A stretch of DNA of 64,000 nucleotides from Luminiphilus syltensis NOR5-1B (GTDB lineage: Bacteria; Pseudomonadota; Gammaproteobacteria; Pseudomonadales; Halieaceae): contig NZ_DS999411.1 in NCBI RefSeq assembly GCF_000158175.1, forward strand, positions 2,705,540-2,769,539, read 5' to 3'. Below the pieces are notes generated by a model. That model made no database searches. It was not told the origin of the DNA and was given only the letters and a program-made list of their open reading frames with translations. Both the position numbers and the translations under genes were made by a program. Numbering within the stretch: position 1 is the stretch's first letter; the number at the start of each line of letters is the position of its first letter. Shown here one piece after another: positions 18,908-27,324 of this stretch.

Positions 18908-20293
18908 ATGGAACCGCAAACTGAACAATCAAGCTCTGCCGCATCCGGCGATGTGGGCAGCCCGATTTCGCGCATTTTTGCTTCTGCACTGGCGGCGGGA
19001 CGCGTCATTCTCCGGCAGAAATCGTCTCTGCCTGCAAATGCCCACATCGATCCAAAACTGCTGCTTATCCTTTGCGGTGATCTCGTCGATCATCGCGGTG
19101 AAGCCTCGGGGCTGGCATTGGCAGAACAGATACTCAATGCGTATTCCGTACTTTCGAGCGAAGAGCAGACTGCATTTTTTCAGGGACTGGCGCGTGACTT
19201 TACACTCGACGACCAACGCCTTCGTGCCGCCATGGAACGCTATACCAACAACGCCGCACCAGAAGAGCTCGGCGAGCTGCGCCGCGCCATTGAGCCACGG
19301 TGTAATCGGCTCTTTCGCCGACTGAACATGGTCCCCAATGCCACCGGGCAGCTGGTGCGAATGCGGGGGGATCTGTTGCGCCACGGTCTTGAAACGCCCG
19401 AACTCCAGGCGATCAACGACGACCTGAAACGTCTTTTCCTCATGTGGTTCAATCTCGGATTTCTGCGTTTACGTCGGATCAGCTGGGATTCGCCGGCCAG
19501 CATTCTGGAAAAGTTTATTGAGTACGAGGCGGTTCACGAGATTCAAGGCTGGAGCGACCTGCGTGGAAGGCTCAAGGAAGATCGCCGGCTTTTTGCCTAT
19601 TTTCACCCGGCGATGCCCGACGACCCCATTATTTTCGTGCAGGTCGCATTAACCAGCGATAGCAGCAGTGCCATTGGCCCACTGGTTGAAACCGAGCGCG
19701 AACTCCAGATTCCCTCGAGCGCCACCACTGCGACGTTTTACTCCATCAGTAATTGTCATGCTGGCCTGCAGGGTATTTCCTTCGGCAACTTTTTAATCAA
19801 GCAGGTTGCCTCTGAGTTGCGCGCAGAGTTCCCCCGGCTAAAACGCCTGGAGACCCTGTCACCGGTCCCCGGCTTCCGACCGTGGCTCGAAGGCGCGATG
19901 GACGCAGATTCCCCGGAGGAATCGCCCGTGTCATCGGCGCTGGCGCGCGTGAACCAGCACATGGATGAGATCGAGGAGGCCAGTGAAACCAATGCCTCAC
20001 TGCAGGAACGCCTTGTGCATCTCTGCGCCCACTATCTGGTTGCCGAGAAGCGCGGCACCCTACCCCTAGACCCCGTTGCGCGATTCCACCTCAGCAACGG
20101 CGCCATGCTGGATCGTATCCACTGGAATGGCGACCAATCCGAAGCCGGTAAGCGACGCTCTTTTGGGATCATGGTTAACTACGTGTACGACCCCGAAGAG
20201 ATCGAGAACCGACACGAGGCCTATGTGTCCGAGGGACAGGTGGCTACCAGCGCCAAGGTTAAAGAGTGGGCGCAGAAGATTAGCAGGGGTTAA
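18908..20293 (+). CDS. Malonyl-CoA decarboxylase
   Basis: 461 residues. The family signature block is long and clear: MWFNLGFLRLRRISWDSPAS, YEAVHEIQGWSDLRGRL, DRRLFAYFHPAMPDDPIIFV, then SISNCHAGLQGISFGNFLIK near residue 279 with the catalytic Ser, and ARFHLSNGAMLDRIHW near residue 392 with the catalytic His. It decarboxylates malonyl-CoA to acetyl-CoA. GGAGG lies 13 bases before the ATG, farther than usual. The gene is convergent with a DUF599 gene and no malonate transporter or malonyl-CoA synthetase is adjacent, so the source of malonyl-CoA is unclear; relief of malonyl-CoA build-up is one possible role. Confidence 0.93.
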   Translation: MEPQTEQSSSAASGDVGSPISRIFASALAAGRVILRQKSSLPANAHIDPKLLLILCGDLVDHRGEASGLALAEQILNAYSVLSSEEQTAFFQGLARDFTLDDQRLRAAMERYTNNAAPEELGELRRAIEPRCNRLFRRLNMVPNATGQLVRMRGDLLRHGLETPELQAINDDLKRLFLMWFNLGFLRLRRISWDSPASILEKFIEYEAVHEIQGWSDLRGRLKEDRRLFAYFHPAMPDDPIIFVQVALTSDSSSAIGPLVETERELQIPSSATTATFYSISNCHAGLQGISFGNFLIKQVASELRAEFPRLKRLETLSPVPGFRPWLEGAMDADSPEESPVSSALARVNQHMDEIEEASETNASLQERLVHLCAHYLVAEKRGTLPLDPVARFHLSNGAMLDRIHWNGDQSEAGKRRSFGIMVNYVYDPEEIENRHEAYVSEGQVATSAKVKEWAQKISRG

Positions 20294-20326
20294 CAGCACG
20301 GCCCTACTGGCAGCGACAGCCCGTAG

Positions 20327-21103
20327 CTAGGTTTGTTCAGGCTCTGTGCCGGGTCCCTGACGGCTCAATGATTCAGCGGTGACGTCATCCGACAACGCTA
20401 CCTGCGCATCACGGATGCAGACCACGGCGGATGAACGAAACTCCCGCTCAGCCAGAATCAAGACGACGATTGTTGTTGCCACCACAAACGCCAGGTTACC
20501 CGCCGTCCAGAACACCACCGCGAACGCAAAATAGTAGGCGCGCAGGCAGCCGTTGTTATCGTGGCCTGCGTTGTCCATTAGCCGGGCCAAATTCTCGATA
20601 AAACGCGCTTTATCTTCAGGGGAGACCATCTCATCTGGCATGGGCGCCCCTCCCACCAGTGCGCTCGCAAATCCATACTGCCTGAGCGCCCAGGTCACTT
20701 TAAAAAAGGCGTAAACCATGATCAGGAGCAGCACAAAAAGCTTGAGCACCAGCTCGGCTTCCGTACTACCCCCGATGAGAGGTAACTGCTCGATCAAGGC
20801 GGCGATCTCGGTAGCATTGGACATCGCCGTCAGAACGGCGGCGAGAATAATCAGCGTGGTCGAAGCGAAGAAGCCCACAACCCGTTCCTGATTTGCGAGC
20901 AGCGAGGCATCGGTCATGCGCATATCACGCCTGAGCATCCGTGCGCTCCACAGCTCGCGCTGAGTTCGCATCGCGCGGGACAGCGAGAGCCGGTCCCCCG
21001 CTCTCGCTCGCCGCAGCGCGTAGTAGCCGTACCCCCACCAGAGCAACAAAAAATAGGTGAAAGAGCCGATAACAGGGAGGTGATCGAGAACGTAGGGCAT
21101 CAT
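20327..21103 (-). CDS. DUF599 family inner-membrane protein
   Basis: 258 residues with about four hydrophobic segments (near residues 8-28, 78-95, 115-140 and 192-215). The region FFASTTLIILAAVLTAM followed by KLFVLLLIMVYAFFKVTWALRQYGF matches the DUF599 family of uncharacterised membrane proteins. The cytoplasmic loop after the first helix is very basic, and the C-terminal tail is hydrophilic. No enzymatic motif is visible. It is convergent with the malonyl-CoA decarboxylase gene, 33 bases away. Function unknown. Confidence 0.75.
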   Translation of the reverse strand: MMPYVLDHLPVIGSFTYFLLLWWGYGYYALRRARAGDRLSLSRAMRTQRELWSARMLRRDMRMTDASLLANQERVVGFFASTTLIILAAVLTAMSNATEIAALIEQLPLIGGSTEAELVLKLFVLLLIMVYAFFKVTWALRQYGFASALVGGAPMPDEMVSPEDKARFIENLARLMDNAGHDNNGCLRAYYFAFAVVFWTAGNLAFVVATTIVVLILAEREFRSSAVVCIRDAQVALSDDVTAESLSRQGPGTEPEQT

Positions 21104-21381
21104 CGAAGAAGGCTACCGTATCTAATACCGCACCTTAGACTACCTGACTCCAACCAGCGCGTAATCCTGTTTAGTCATCGAATCGCTTGAGTCCACGAGG
21201 GGTCAAGGCGAGTAAACCGTTCTAATAGCTCCCGAGGTTCGAGCTTTTATTAATTCCACGCAAGGGCTAAATCGCCAACGACGTTAGTGTCTCTGCACCT
21301 CTTCCAGCACTGAGAAACACTGCATGGGGATATTCTCTATAATCCCGCCCACTCTCTTTTACCCCATAGACGATAGTTACG

Positions 21382-22131
21382 ATGAAGAAATTTTGGCTTC
21401 CCCTTTTATTGACAATTGCCCTGCCCGTCTCCGTCGCCGCAGAGGACAAAGACTGGGAATTCATGATCGAGCCCTATGTATTGGCAACATCAATCGAGGG
21501 AGATGCCGGTCTCGGTCGTGTCGCTGATGTCCCCGTGGATGTCGACTTCAGTACGATTCTGGATTCACTCGATATTGGCGCCATGGTGCATCTGGAGGCG
21601 ATTCGCGATCAAAAATGGGGCGTTATCGTCGACTTCGGCTTTATGGATTTGAGTGGCGGGACCACGGTGGCCCGTAATGGCGTTTTGGAGGCCGATGTCT
21701 ATCAGGGCGTTCTCGAAACCTTTGTATTTCGTCGCATTCAGAGTGGATCGCAGTATTTCGACCTCTATGGTGGTTTGCGCTGGTGGAACAACGATATTGG
21801 CGTGAATCTGGAGCTGGGGCCACTGCAGCCCCGGCGCGTCAAAATCAAAGAAGATTGGGTCGATCCGGTTGTCGGCGGTCGTTGGCACCATCCCATAAAC
21901 GAGAAGTGGAAGCTCGTTCTGCGCGGCGATATCGGCGGCTTTGGCATCGAGTCCGATTGGACCGCCGCAGCGGGAGTCAGTCTCTGGCGACAGTTTGAAT
22001 CTTTATCGATGGAGTTCGCTTATCGGGGTACCTGGGTGGATTACGAGTCCGGAATCCGCGGCGAAGTCGGCTCTTTCGCCTACGACACGCTCACCCATGG
22101 CCCGATGGTGGGCCTGGCCTGGACATTCTGA
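21382..22131 (+). CDS. Predicted outer-membrane beta-barrel protein, function unknown
   Basis: 249 residues with a Sec signal peptide (MKKFWLPLLLTIALPVSVAA, cut before EDKDW). The mature protein shows alternating hydrophobic/polar strands, aromatic girdle residues and a terminal aromatic (AWTF), all signs of an outer-membrane barrel of about eight to ten strands. A -10-like TATAAT lies at 21338-21343 without a convincing -35. I do not recognise a specific function; porin-like and adhesin-like roles are both possible. It stands alone between a DUF599 gene and the glutaredoxin fusion gene. Confidence 0.7.
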   Translation: MKKFWLPLLLTIALPVSVAAEDKDWEFMIEPYVLATSIEGDAGLGRVADVPVDVDFSTILDSLDIGAMVHLEAIRDQKWGVIVDFGFMDLSGGTTVARNGVLEADVYQGVLETFVFRRIQSGSQYFDLYGGLRWWNNDIGVNLELGPLQPRRVKIKEDWVDPVVGGRWHHPINEKWKLVLRGDIGGFGIESDWTAAAGVSLWRQFESLSMEFAYRGTWVDYESGIRGEVGSFAYDTLTHGPMVGLAWTF

Positions 22132-22242
22132 GCGCGCAACAGTCTGGAATATTGGCCTCAACTACGTGCGTGTCCAGCCGACAACGATCAGCCGACTGGC
22201 ACTTGTACAAAGGGCCACTGCCACAGCTCTCGTTGTTATGGA

Positions 22243-23061
22243 TCAGGCGGGATCGGAGTGCTTAAGCGGAAACGGCCTGGTATCGACAGCCTCCGAGTCC
22301 ATGGCAATTTCGTTGTCATAAATATTTTTCGGCAACGGGAGCCCGCCCAGCTCGGCATCCCCCAGGGCGCCATCCGGTGCCATACCGTGACTTTTCACCA
22401 CCGCCTCTAATTGACGACAGTGCTGCGCCGCGTGCCAGGTGGTGCGCTCGAGCACGCTGAATGTGGCGCGGACACCATAATACGTCTTCACGGTTTCGGG
22501 GGGCTGATGGTTAACACCTTCCCACCAGTCCGACAGGGTCGACCTGACCTCCTCGCCCACCGCCGCCAAATGCTCAGAGGTGACCACATCTTCGGGAGGC
22601 ATCCGCAGAAACGCCTCCATTTCCAGAGATCCGCCTTCGGCGGCCTCAAGAAACCCCTGAATCACCATGAAAATGTGATACCCGAGGTCGCGATAGGTGC
22701 GATCCCGCCCAGGGAAATGGCCTGCCAGCTGCTCCTCGGAGAGTTGCCGAAGATAGCGCTGGGCCGCCAGCATTAACAGGTCACACTTTCCGACGAGATC
22801 GGCGGCTGACAACTCGGATTTCTTGAGGGACACACCGACGAAATCGGCCACGTCCTGCAAATCCTGGCAAAACACCGCCGCATCGCCACGGCGTACGACG
22901 GGTACGGTGCGAAAGCCGATGTCTGCCAATTCATCAAGCGCATCGGGATCCTCGACAATATTGACCGACTCAAAGGGAATACCGTGATCCAATAGGAATT
23001 CCTTGGTGCGCAAACAGCTGGAGCAGCCCGGCGCCCAATACACTCGATAGTCAGCTGTCAT
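22243..23061 (-). CDS. Glutaredoxin domain fused to a DinB-like helical domain
   Basis: 272 residues. Residues 1 to about 78 form a glutaredoxin domain with the dithiol motif CSSC at 13-16 and the cis-proline segment TVPVV. Residues from about 90 to 235 resemble the DinB/YfiT four-helix family, with spaced His residues (GYHIFMV near 127, TWHAAQHCRQLE near 212) that could bind a metal or thiol cofactor. DinB-like proteins are often bacillithiol- or mycothiol-type transferases, so a thiol-transfer role is plausible but inferred. The 406 bases upstream contain no gene. Confidence 0.75.
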   Translation of the reverse strand: MTADYRVYWAPGCSSCLRTKEFLLDHGIPFESVNIVEDPDALDELADIGFRTVPVVRRGDAAVFCQDLQDVADFVGVSLKKSELSAADLVGKCDLLMLAAQRYLRQLSEEQLAGHFPGRDRTYRDLGYHIFMVIQGFLEAAEGGSLEMEAFLRMPPEDVVTSEHLAAVGEEVRSTLSDWWEGVNHQPPETVKTYYGVRATFSVLERTTWHAAQHCRQLEAVVKSHGMAPDGALGDAELGGLPLPKNIYDNEIAMDSEAVDTRPFPLKHSDPA

Positions 23062-23467
23062 GAGAAATCCTTTCGTTAGTGCTTCGTAACTTTACGGACA
23101 TTCGCATCAACTCGATTGCCTGAGGTAGACGTCTTACCCATGGCCCTGCGATGTCACTGCCCACCGCATTCAGACTTAAGACAGCGAATGGCTATGGTAC
23201 ACCCTTGCGACCCGTGATCACTAACGGCGAGATACCGAGGGCCAACAACCAGGGGCTGGTGCTGTGAGAAGATTCACCACGACAGTCAGACAATGAAGCA
23301 CACTATGCGACGGGTTGCTTAGCCATCCTCACGGGTAAGACGAGTACTGGTTTAGGAATCCGTAGCTTAAACGGACACCTGCGCGCGACTCTCTTGTTAC
23401 CGTTTCCTACTGGCGATAAGAGAGCTTCAGGAAGAAAGCATAATCCGTGACGCTGCCCCGCCCCTAA
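23062..23467. other. Gene-free stretch of about 400 bases
   Basis: No reading frame, RNA gene or clear terminator is visible between the glutaredoxin-DinB gene and the monooxygenase gene. Both flanking genes are on the minus strand, so the region should hold the 3' end of nothing and the promoter of the glutaredoxin fusion gene, but I see no convincing -35/-10 pair. Its composition looks less GC-rich than the neighbours. Confidence 0.4.
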
Positions 23468-25405
23468 TTATCTTTGAGGCAGCATAAACTCATCAAAAAA
23501 CGCAGCTAACTCACCATGCGCGTTGAGCGGCAAGATGTTGGCAACGTGCTGGTCGGGTCGCACCACGACCATACAGCCGCTCGCGCGATCTACACCACGC
23601 TGCTCGAAAATGTCATTACCCTCCTCCGCATGGAAGACTTTTTCGTAGTCTCTCAGGCCGTATTTACCCTTGGCAGGCCAGAGGTAATCGGGCATGTCTT
23701 CAATGGCGAGATCCTGCTGCTGGAATACGGCATAGACATCGATTACCGAATCGATATCAGCGCTCTTGGGGGTGTACTTGAGCACCGGAGATGCTGCATC
23801 TTCAGCCAAGAAATCAATAAGCTTTGCCGTATCGGAAGAGGCATCTGCAGGGTTCTGTTGATTACCAAACAAGAAGATACGCCAGCGGCCATCGGCTTTT
23901 ACCAGATGTCCCAGATGCTGCGGGCGACCGTCAGCGACCCGGACGGCGATGGCGGAGTGGAAACGCTGGCCAATATTGAAACCGGTTGCCAGCTCCTGGT
24001 TTGCCTGCCCCGTGCAGATGTATGACGGGTAATAGCCAATGGCGGTGCCGGCGACAAAGCCGTTTTGCCGGGCCATGAAAGCCTCGATGTCAGTAGTATT
24101 GGTCTTGCGTTGGTCCCCCGCCAGTTGTTTTGCCGACGGCTGGGTGGCGACCAGTCGCGACAGCTGTCGATCGGCATCGATGAGCTGCTCAGCCACTTTG
24201 CGCCGCTCCGGCGAATAGGTTTGCAGCAGTTTTGGATGGCTCCTTCCCTGCAGTACAGCCGCCATTTTCCAGCCCAGATTGAAGGTATCCGGGAGCGAGG
24301 TGTTCAGACCCCAGCCGCCTTTGGGGCTGTGGGTATGGCAGGCGTCACCGGCTACAAACGCCCTAGGGATTTGATTCTCATCGGCATCGAGCGGCCGGTC
24401 GTCGAAGCGCTCGGCCACCCGCTGGCCCACCTCATAGATCGACCACCAGGCAACTTCCTTCACATCGACCGTGTACGGATGATAGATACGCTGCATCTTG
24501 GCAATGATGTCTTTTTCGGTGAGTTTGACGCTGGCAGCGCGCTGGCCTTTTTCCAGAAGGTCAAGCTCTACGTACATTCTGACGAGATAGCCACCCTCAC
24601 GGGGAATAAGCATCACCGCGCCATGGTCCTTCGACTGGATAAAGCTTTTGACCCGGATATCGGGAAAATCCGTGACTACGAGAACATCCATGACACCCCA
24701 GGCCTTATTCGCCGAGTCTCCCTTGAGCTCGATGCCCAGGCTTCGGCGGACAATGCTTCGCGCGCCGTCGGTGCCGACTACATAGCGCGCCTTGATCGTT
24801 TCCTGCTTGCCCGCCTGCCCGGCATCGACGCGCTCAAAGGTCGCGGTGATCGGATGGGCATCGAGGTCCTGAGTCAGGTTTGAATCGAGGTCCAGTTCGA
24901 GGAGTTTGCGGCAGTAGTGGGGTTCAAGTGCGGTCACCGAGTGCTTCATGCCTTCCAGCAGCAACTCGTGCAGGCGTGCCTGATTGACGATGCCATGGGT
25001 GAACTCGGACAGGCCGATGCGCGCATCGGAGATCTTATGGGTGCGTTTGATGTTCTCCGGATGATCGCTATCGGGCTCCCAGAAGGCGTTCTGGCGCAGT
25101 TGGTAGGTTTCTTTCACCACCATCTCGCTGCTGTTGAAGGCCTCCATGATCTCCATGGTCCGGCAGGAGATGCCATCAGCGCGTCCAAACAGGAGGGGGC
25201 CGGGCTCCAGATCAACAATGCACGTTGTGATATCGCTGAACTCGGCCATTTGCCGAGCCATGGTCAGTCCCGCCGGTCCACAGCCGACAATCAGTACATC
25301 GACCTCGCTGGGCAGGTCGGTAACCGGTGGATTCGGGTAGGGTTTGCGAACTTCGTCGGGGATTTGGTAGTTGCCGGGTTTGAAGCCATTGCGATGGTAT
25401 TGCAT
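23468..25405 (-). CDS. FAD-dependent aromatic hydroxylase, phenol 2-monooxygenase / 3-hydroxybenzoate 4-monooxygenase type
   Basis: 645 residues. The FAD-binding N-terminus has DVLIVGCGPAGLTMARQM near residue 36, the DGARS motif in VVGTDGARSIVRRSLGIELK, and the second FAD motif GDACHTHSPKGGWGLNTSLPD. A C-terminal domain of about 170 residues matches the thioredoxin-like dimerisation domain of phenol hydroxylases. The family usually has GGQGMN where this protein has GGWGLN. It should hydroxylate a phenolic ring with NADPH and O2; substrate unknown. GGAG lies about ten bases before ATG. It is transcribed alone from a promoter overlapped by a perfect palindrome (25540-25559). Confidence 0.87.
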   Translation of the reverse strand: MQYHRNGFKPGNYQIPDEVRKPYPNPPVTDLPSEVDVLIVGCGPAGLTMARQMAEFSDITTCIVDLEPGPLLFGRADGISCRTMEIMEAFNSSEMVVKETYQLRQNAFWEPDSDHPENIKRTHKISDARIGLSEFTHGIVNQARLHELLLEGMKHSVTALEPHYCRKLLELDLDSNLTQDLDAHPITATFERVDAGQAGKQETIKARYVVGTDGARSIVRRSLGIELKGDSANKAWGVMDVLVVTDFPDIRVKSFIQSKDHGAVMLIPREGGYLVRMYVELDLLEKGQRAASVKLTEKDIIAKMQRIYHPYTVDVKEVAWWSIYEVGQRVAERFDDRPLDADENQIPRAFVAGDACHTHSPKGGWGLNTSLPDTFNLGWKMAAVLQGRSHPKLLQTYSPERRKVAEQLIDADRQLSRLVATQPSAKQLAGDQRKTNTTDIEAFMARQNGFVAGTAIGYYPSYICTGQANQELATGFNIGQRFHSAIAVRVADGRPQHLGHLVKADGRWRIFLFGNQQNPADASSDTAKLIDFLAEDAASPVLKYTPKSADIDSVIDVYAVFQQQDLAIEDMPDYLWPAKGKYGLRDYEKVFHAEEGNDIFEQRGVDRASGCMVVVRPDQHVANILPLNAHGELAAFFDEFMLPQR

Positions 25406-25518
25406 GGGGTCACAGTCTCCGCTTTACGCGTTTGTCCTTTTGGAGGGCGAGCCATAAAAGGCGTTGATTACATGCGCCCCACCCGTCGGTAGGATGCACA
25501 CGCCCATAAACAAAGCAC

Positions 25519-25547
25519 ACTATACACCGACTGGCGCAAATGCGTAA
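25519..25547 (-). promoter_or_regulatory. Candidate sigma-70 promoter for the aromatic hydroxylase gene
   Basis: On the minus strand a -35-like TTACGC (25542-25547) and a -10-like TATAGT (25519-25524) are separated by 17 bases. Transcription would start near 25512 and leave a leader of about 107 bases before the ATG at 25405. The -35 is weak (three of six), as expected for a regulated promoter. Confidence 0.45.
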
Positions 25548-25559
25548 CCTGTTACGCAT
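25540..25559. promoter_or_regulatory. Perfect 20-base palindromic operator
   Basis: ATGCGTAAC-CT-GTTACGCAT: two perfect nine-base arms around a two-base centre. It covers the -35 element of the candidate promoter, the usual place for a repressor of the TetR, GntR or MarR type. No such regulator gene is nearby, so the protein that binds it is unknown. Confidence 0.6.
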
Positions 25560-25563
25560 ATTT

Positions 25564-25926
25564 ATGAGTCTTGATTAAACAGGGTGATCGGCAGCAAAGG
25601 GAACCCGGAGAGAACCGCAGCCTATGAAGCGGTCAACAGAAGCCAGAGAGCCAATTAAGTTGTTTTTCACCCTCGCGGGCCGGCTCCGGATGTCGCGCCG
25701 GGCAGCCTCTAGGCTCCAGTCGTCTAACGGTGGGATCCACTTATTTTTCATCGACGCTGCGCCGCCGTTCAACAGGCATCGCTGGGGACAAGCGGTTTCT
25801 GCAGAAAGTGCGGGGACATAGTTTTCCCTGTGCTGGCCGCAGCCTCAATATAGGTAGGGAAACCCCATAAATGATAGAAGAAGCCCTGAACCTCGGTTTT
25901 TTTTGCGTCGTCAACCCTGTACTGCG
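25564..25926. other. Gene-free stretch of about 360 bases
   Basis: Short open frames exist on both strands here but none has a ribosome site or a recognisable product. The stretch lies between the hydroxylase operator and the terminator of the RlpA-like gene. A T-run at about 25898-25905 follows a weakly paired sequence and is not convincing as a terminator. Confidence 0.35.
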
Positions 25927-25963
25927 AAAACGCCCGATGCAGTGATCCTGCATCGGGCGTTTT
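25927..25963. terminator. Bidirectional rho-independent terminator
   Basis: A perfect 16-base inverted repeat: AAAACGCCCGATGCAG, loop TGATC, and the complementary arm ending in TTTT. The A/T ends make it usable on both strands. It lies about 70 bases past the stop of the RlpA-like gene on the minus strand. Confidence 0.85.
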
Positions 25964-26033
25964 ACTCGGCTAGGCGTCCTTCGCCGTGTCGGCCCACAGG
26001 AATCACACTGCGATCAGGCAAGATTGCCTTTAG

Positions 26034-26414
26034 CTATGGAATCGCCTCAATGGTTACTGGAACGACGCCTTTACTGGTATCAGCTATGGAAGAAAACGCG
26101 GCCCGGGTTAGATCGACAATCCGGCCGTCAATAAACGGGCCTCTGTCATTCACTCGAACGATGACGGATTTTCCATTTTCTCGATTCGTGACGCTCAGCC
26201 TCGTGCCAAAAGGCAAAGTCTTGTGCGCAGCGGTCTTGGCAAGGTGGTTAAACCTCTCGCCGTTTGCCGTTTGCCTAAACTGGTATTTCGCTGCGTAAAA
26301 AGAGGCGATCCCTGTTTCGGTGTAACCCACCACGCTCGGCGGCGTGCCTTTATCCTGAACCGCACAACCCGATGCGGCTCCAAGAAAGGTAACAAGTAAT
26401 ATTAAAGCTTTCAT
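26034..26414 (-). CDS. RlpA-like lipoprotein, double-psi beta-barrel domain
   Basis: About 126 residues from the ATG at 26414. The N-terminus KALILLVTFLGAASGC is a lipoprotein signal with a lipobox ending in Cys. The rest is an RlpA-type domain: GIASFYAAKYQFRQTANGER, AAHKTLPFGTRLSVTN and VRVNDRGPFIDGRIVDLT. The open frame extends 29 codons upstream, but that part lies in the structured repeat and lacks a leader, so I start at the ATG that gives a clean lipobox, with AAGG ten bases upstream. RlpA proteins act on denuded septal peptidoglycan; the SPOR domain is absent, so this is a short paralog and its activity is uncertain. Confidence 0.82.
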   Translation of the reverse strand: MKALILLVTFLGAASGCAVQDKGTPPSVVGYTETGIASFYAAKYQFRQTANGERFNHLAKTAAHKTLPFGTRLSVTNRENGKSVIVRVNDRGPFIDGRIVDLTRAAFSSIADTSKGVVPVTIEAIP

Positions 26415-26450
26415 TTGAAGCATGCCTTCTTTCGGACTTCTCATTCTTGT

Positions 26451-26472
26451 GTCTGGCAAAGAGGGAGGAATT
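26451..26472. repeat. Degenerate copy of the tRNA-Ser 3' end and flank (att-like)
   Basis: Twenty-two bases here match 27766-27787, the tRNA-Ser 3' end with its CCA and first flanking bases, at 18 positions and in the same orientation. The shared outer part reads GTCTGGC. It lies at the distal end of structured repeat copy A. This is what a diverged attachment-site duplication would look like. Confidence 0.55.
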
Positions 26473-26577
26473 GATTGAAACAGCTTTGAAGCTGTTTTCA
26501 CCCCTGCGGGGCGCCCAGCCTGACGGCTGTGCGTCCAAACGCTACCCGGGACAGCGTTGATCGAACCCTGAGTCAGG
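26470..26577. repeat. Structured repeat, copy A
   Basis: About 108 bases with five consecutive inverted repeats: 478-497, 501-511, 512-533, 538-558 and 567-577 (add 26000). Copy B at 27607-27712 has the same order, the same loops and the same conserved TTTTCACCCCTGCGGGGCG and TCGAACCC blocks, but several stems differ in sequence while staying paired. Both copies lie in direct orientation and flank higBA. Confidence 0.7.
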
Positions 26578-26693
26578 CGTTTTGCCGCCTCGCCATGCCC
26601 CTAATGCCGTATAAATCAGAGTGTTAAAAAATGAGCGTGTCATTAGAGGGCATCAAAGGTCGTGAAGGTGGTCCCGTGGTGATCCCATAGACC

Positions 26694-26996
26694 TCAAGCC
26701 GCGACGGGCCTGGCCTTCTCGATTCGAGCTCGCCGCTTCGGTGTATTCAGCGCTTTCCACAGCTCGTTTCGCTGCTGCAAGTTCAGCCAGAAATTCGGTG
26801 AATTACCAAAGACCGTGGCCAGCATCAACGCGGTATCCGCAGTGATGGCGCGACGATTGGTACAGAGTTCGTTGATGGTTTTTCGACTCACACCCATTGC
26901 ATCTGCCAGCTGTCCCTGGGTCAGCCTCATTGGCGCCAGGAATTCTTCATTGATCATTTCGCCCACACTGACGGGTTGTCGTTTCGTAATATTCAT
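26694..26996 (-). CDS. higA: HigA-family antitoxin
   Basis: 100 residues with an XRE-type helix-turn-helix: LTQGQLADAMGVSRKTINEL near residues 25-44, followed by the HigA-specific ALMLATVFGNSPNFWLNLQQ. In the family this protein neutralises HigB and represses the operon. ATG follows GAGGTAGGCG, eight bases after the toxin stop. The toxin-first gene order is typical of higBA. The pair sits between two structured repeats, which suggests it arrived as a cassette. Confidence 0.94.
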   Translation of the reverse strand: MNITKRQPVSVGEMINEEFLAPMRLTQGQLADAMGVSRKTINELCTNRRAITADTALMLATVFGNSPNFWLNLQQRNELWKALNTPKRRARIEKARPVAA

Positions 26997-27004
26997 CGCC
27001 TACC

Positions 27005-27301
27005 TCATCGATAATCGTGGCTATCCAGATAAATGTCTTTAGCCTCGCCTCTTTCATCTGACCACGCAAATACCAATCGCCCTTGTTTGTTAATACGAAT
27101 TGAATGCTTGCTGGCCAATCTTCCTCTCAACTTTTCAAAGTGGTTGCTCGGCGGTGAACGCAAGTCCAGATCACAGGTCGCATCATCAATCAGCTGCAGC
27201 TTACGGAAAAGCCTGTCTTTGATCTCAGAGGGAAGCTTCTTACTACCCTTGTCTATCAGATAGAAGTCCTGAAGCCACCGGTCACGAAAGCTGTGAATCA
27301 A
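27005..27301 (-). CDS. higB: HigB/RelE-family toxin
   Basis: 98 residues of the RelE-like HigB family, mRNA interferases that cut translated mRNA on the ribosome. The family start (M-I-x-S-F-R-D) fixes the start at a TTG codon with GGTGG a few bases upstream. Other marks are KLQLIDDATCDLDLRSPPSN, the central FEKLRGRLASKHSIRIN and LVFAWSDERGEAKDIYLDSH with the C-terminal His. Intact and full length, with its antitoxin directly downstream. Confidence 0.93.
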   Translation of the reverse strand: MIHSFRDRWLQDFYLIDKGSKKLPSEIKDRLFRKLQLIDDATCDLDLRSPPSNHFEKLRGRLASKHSIRINKQGRLVFAWSDERGEAKDIYLDSHDYR

Positions 27302-27324
27302 AAGCCACCCCCACAGTTTGAGAT

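Noticed and set aside
26415-26501. N-terminal extension of the RlpA-like lipoprotein
   Set aside because: It is read out of the structured repeat and would bury the lipoprotein signal.
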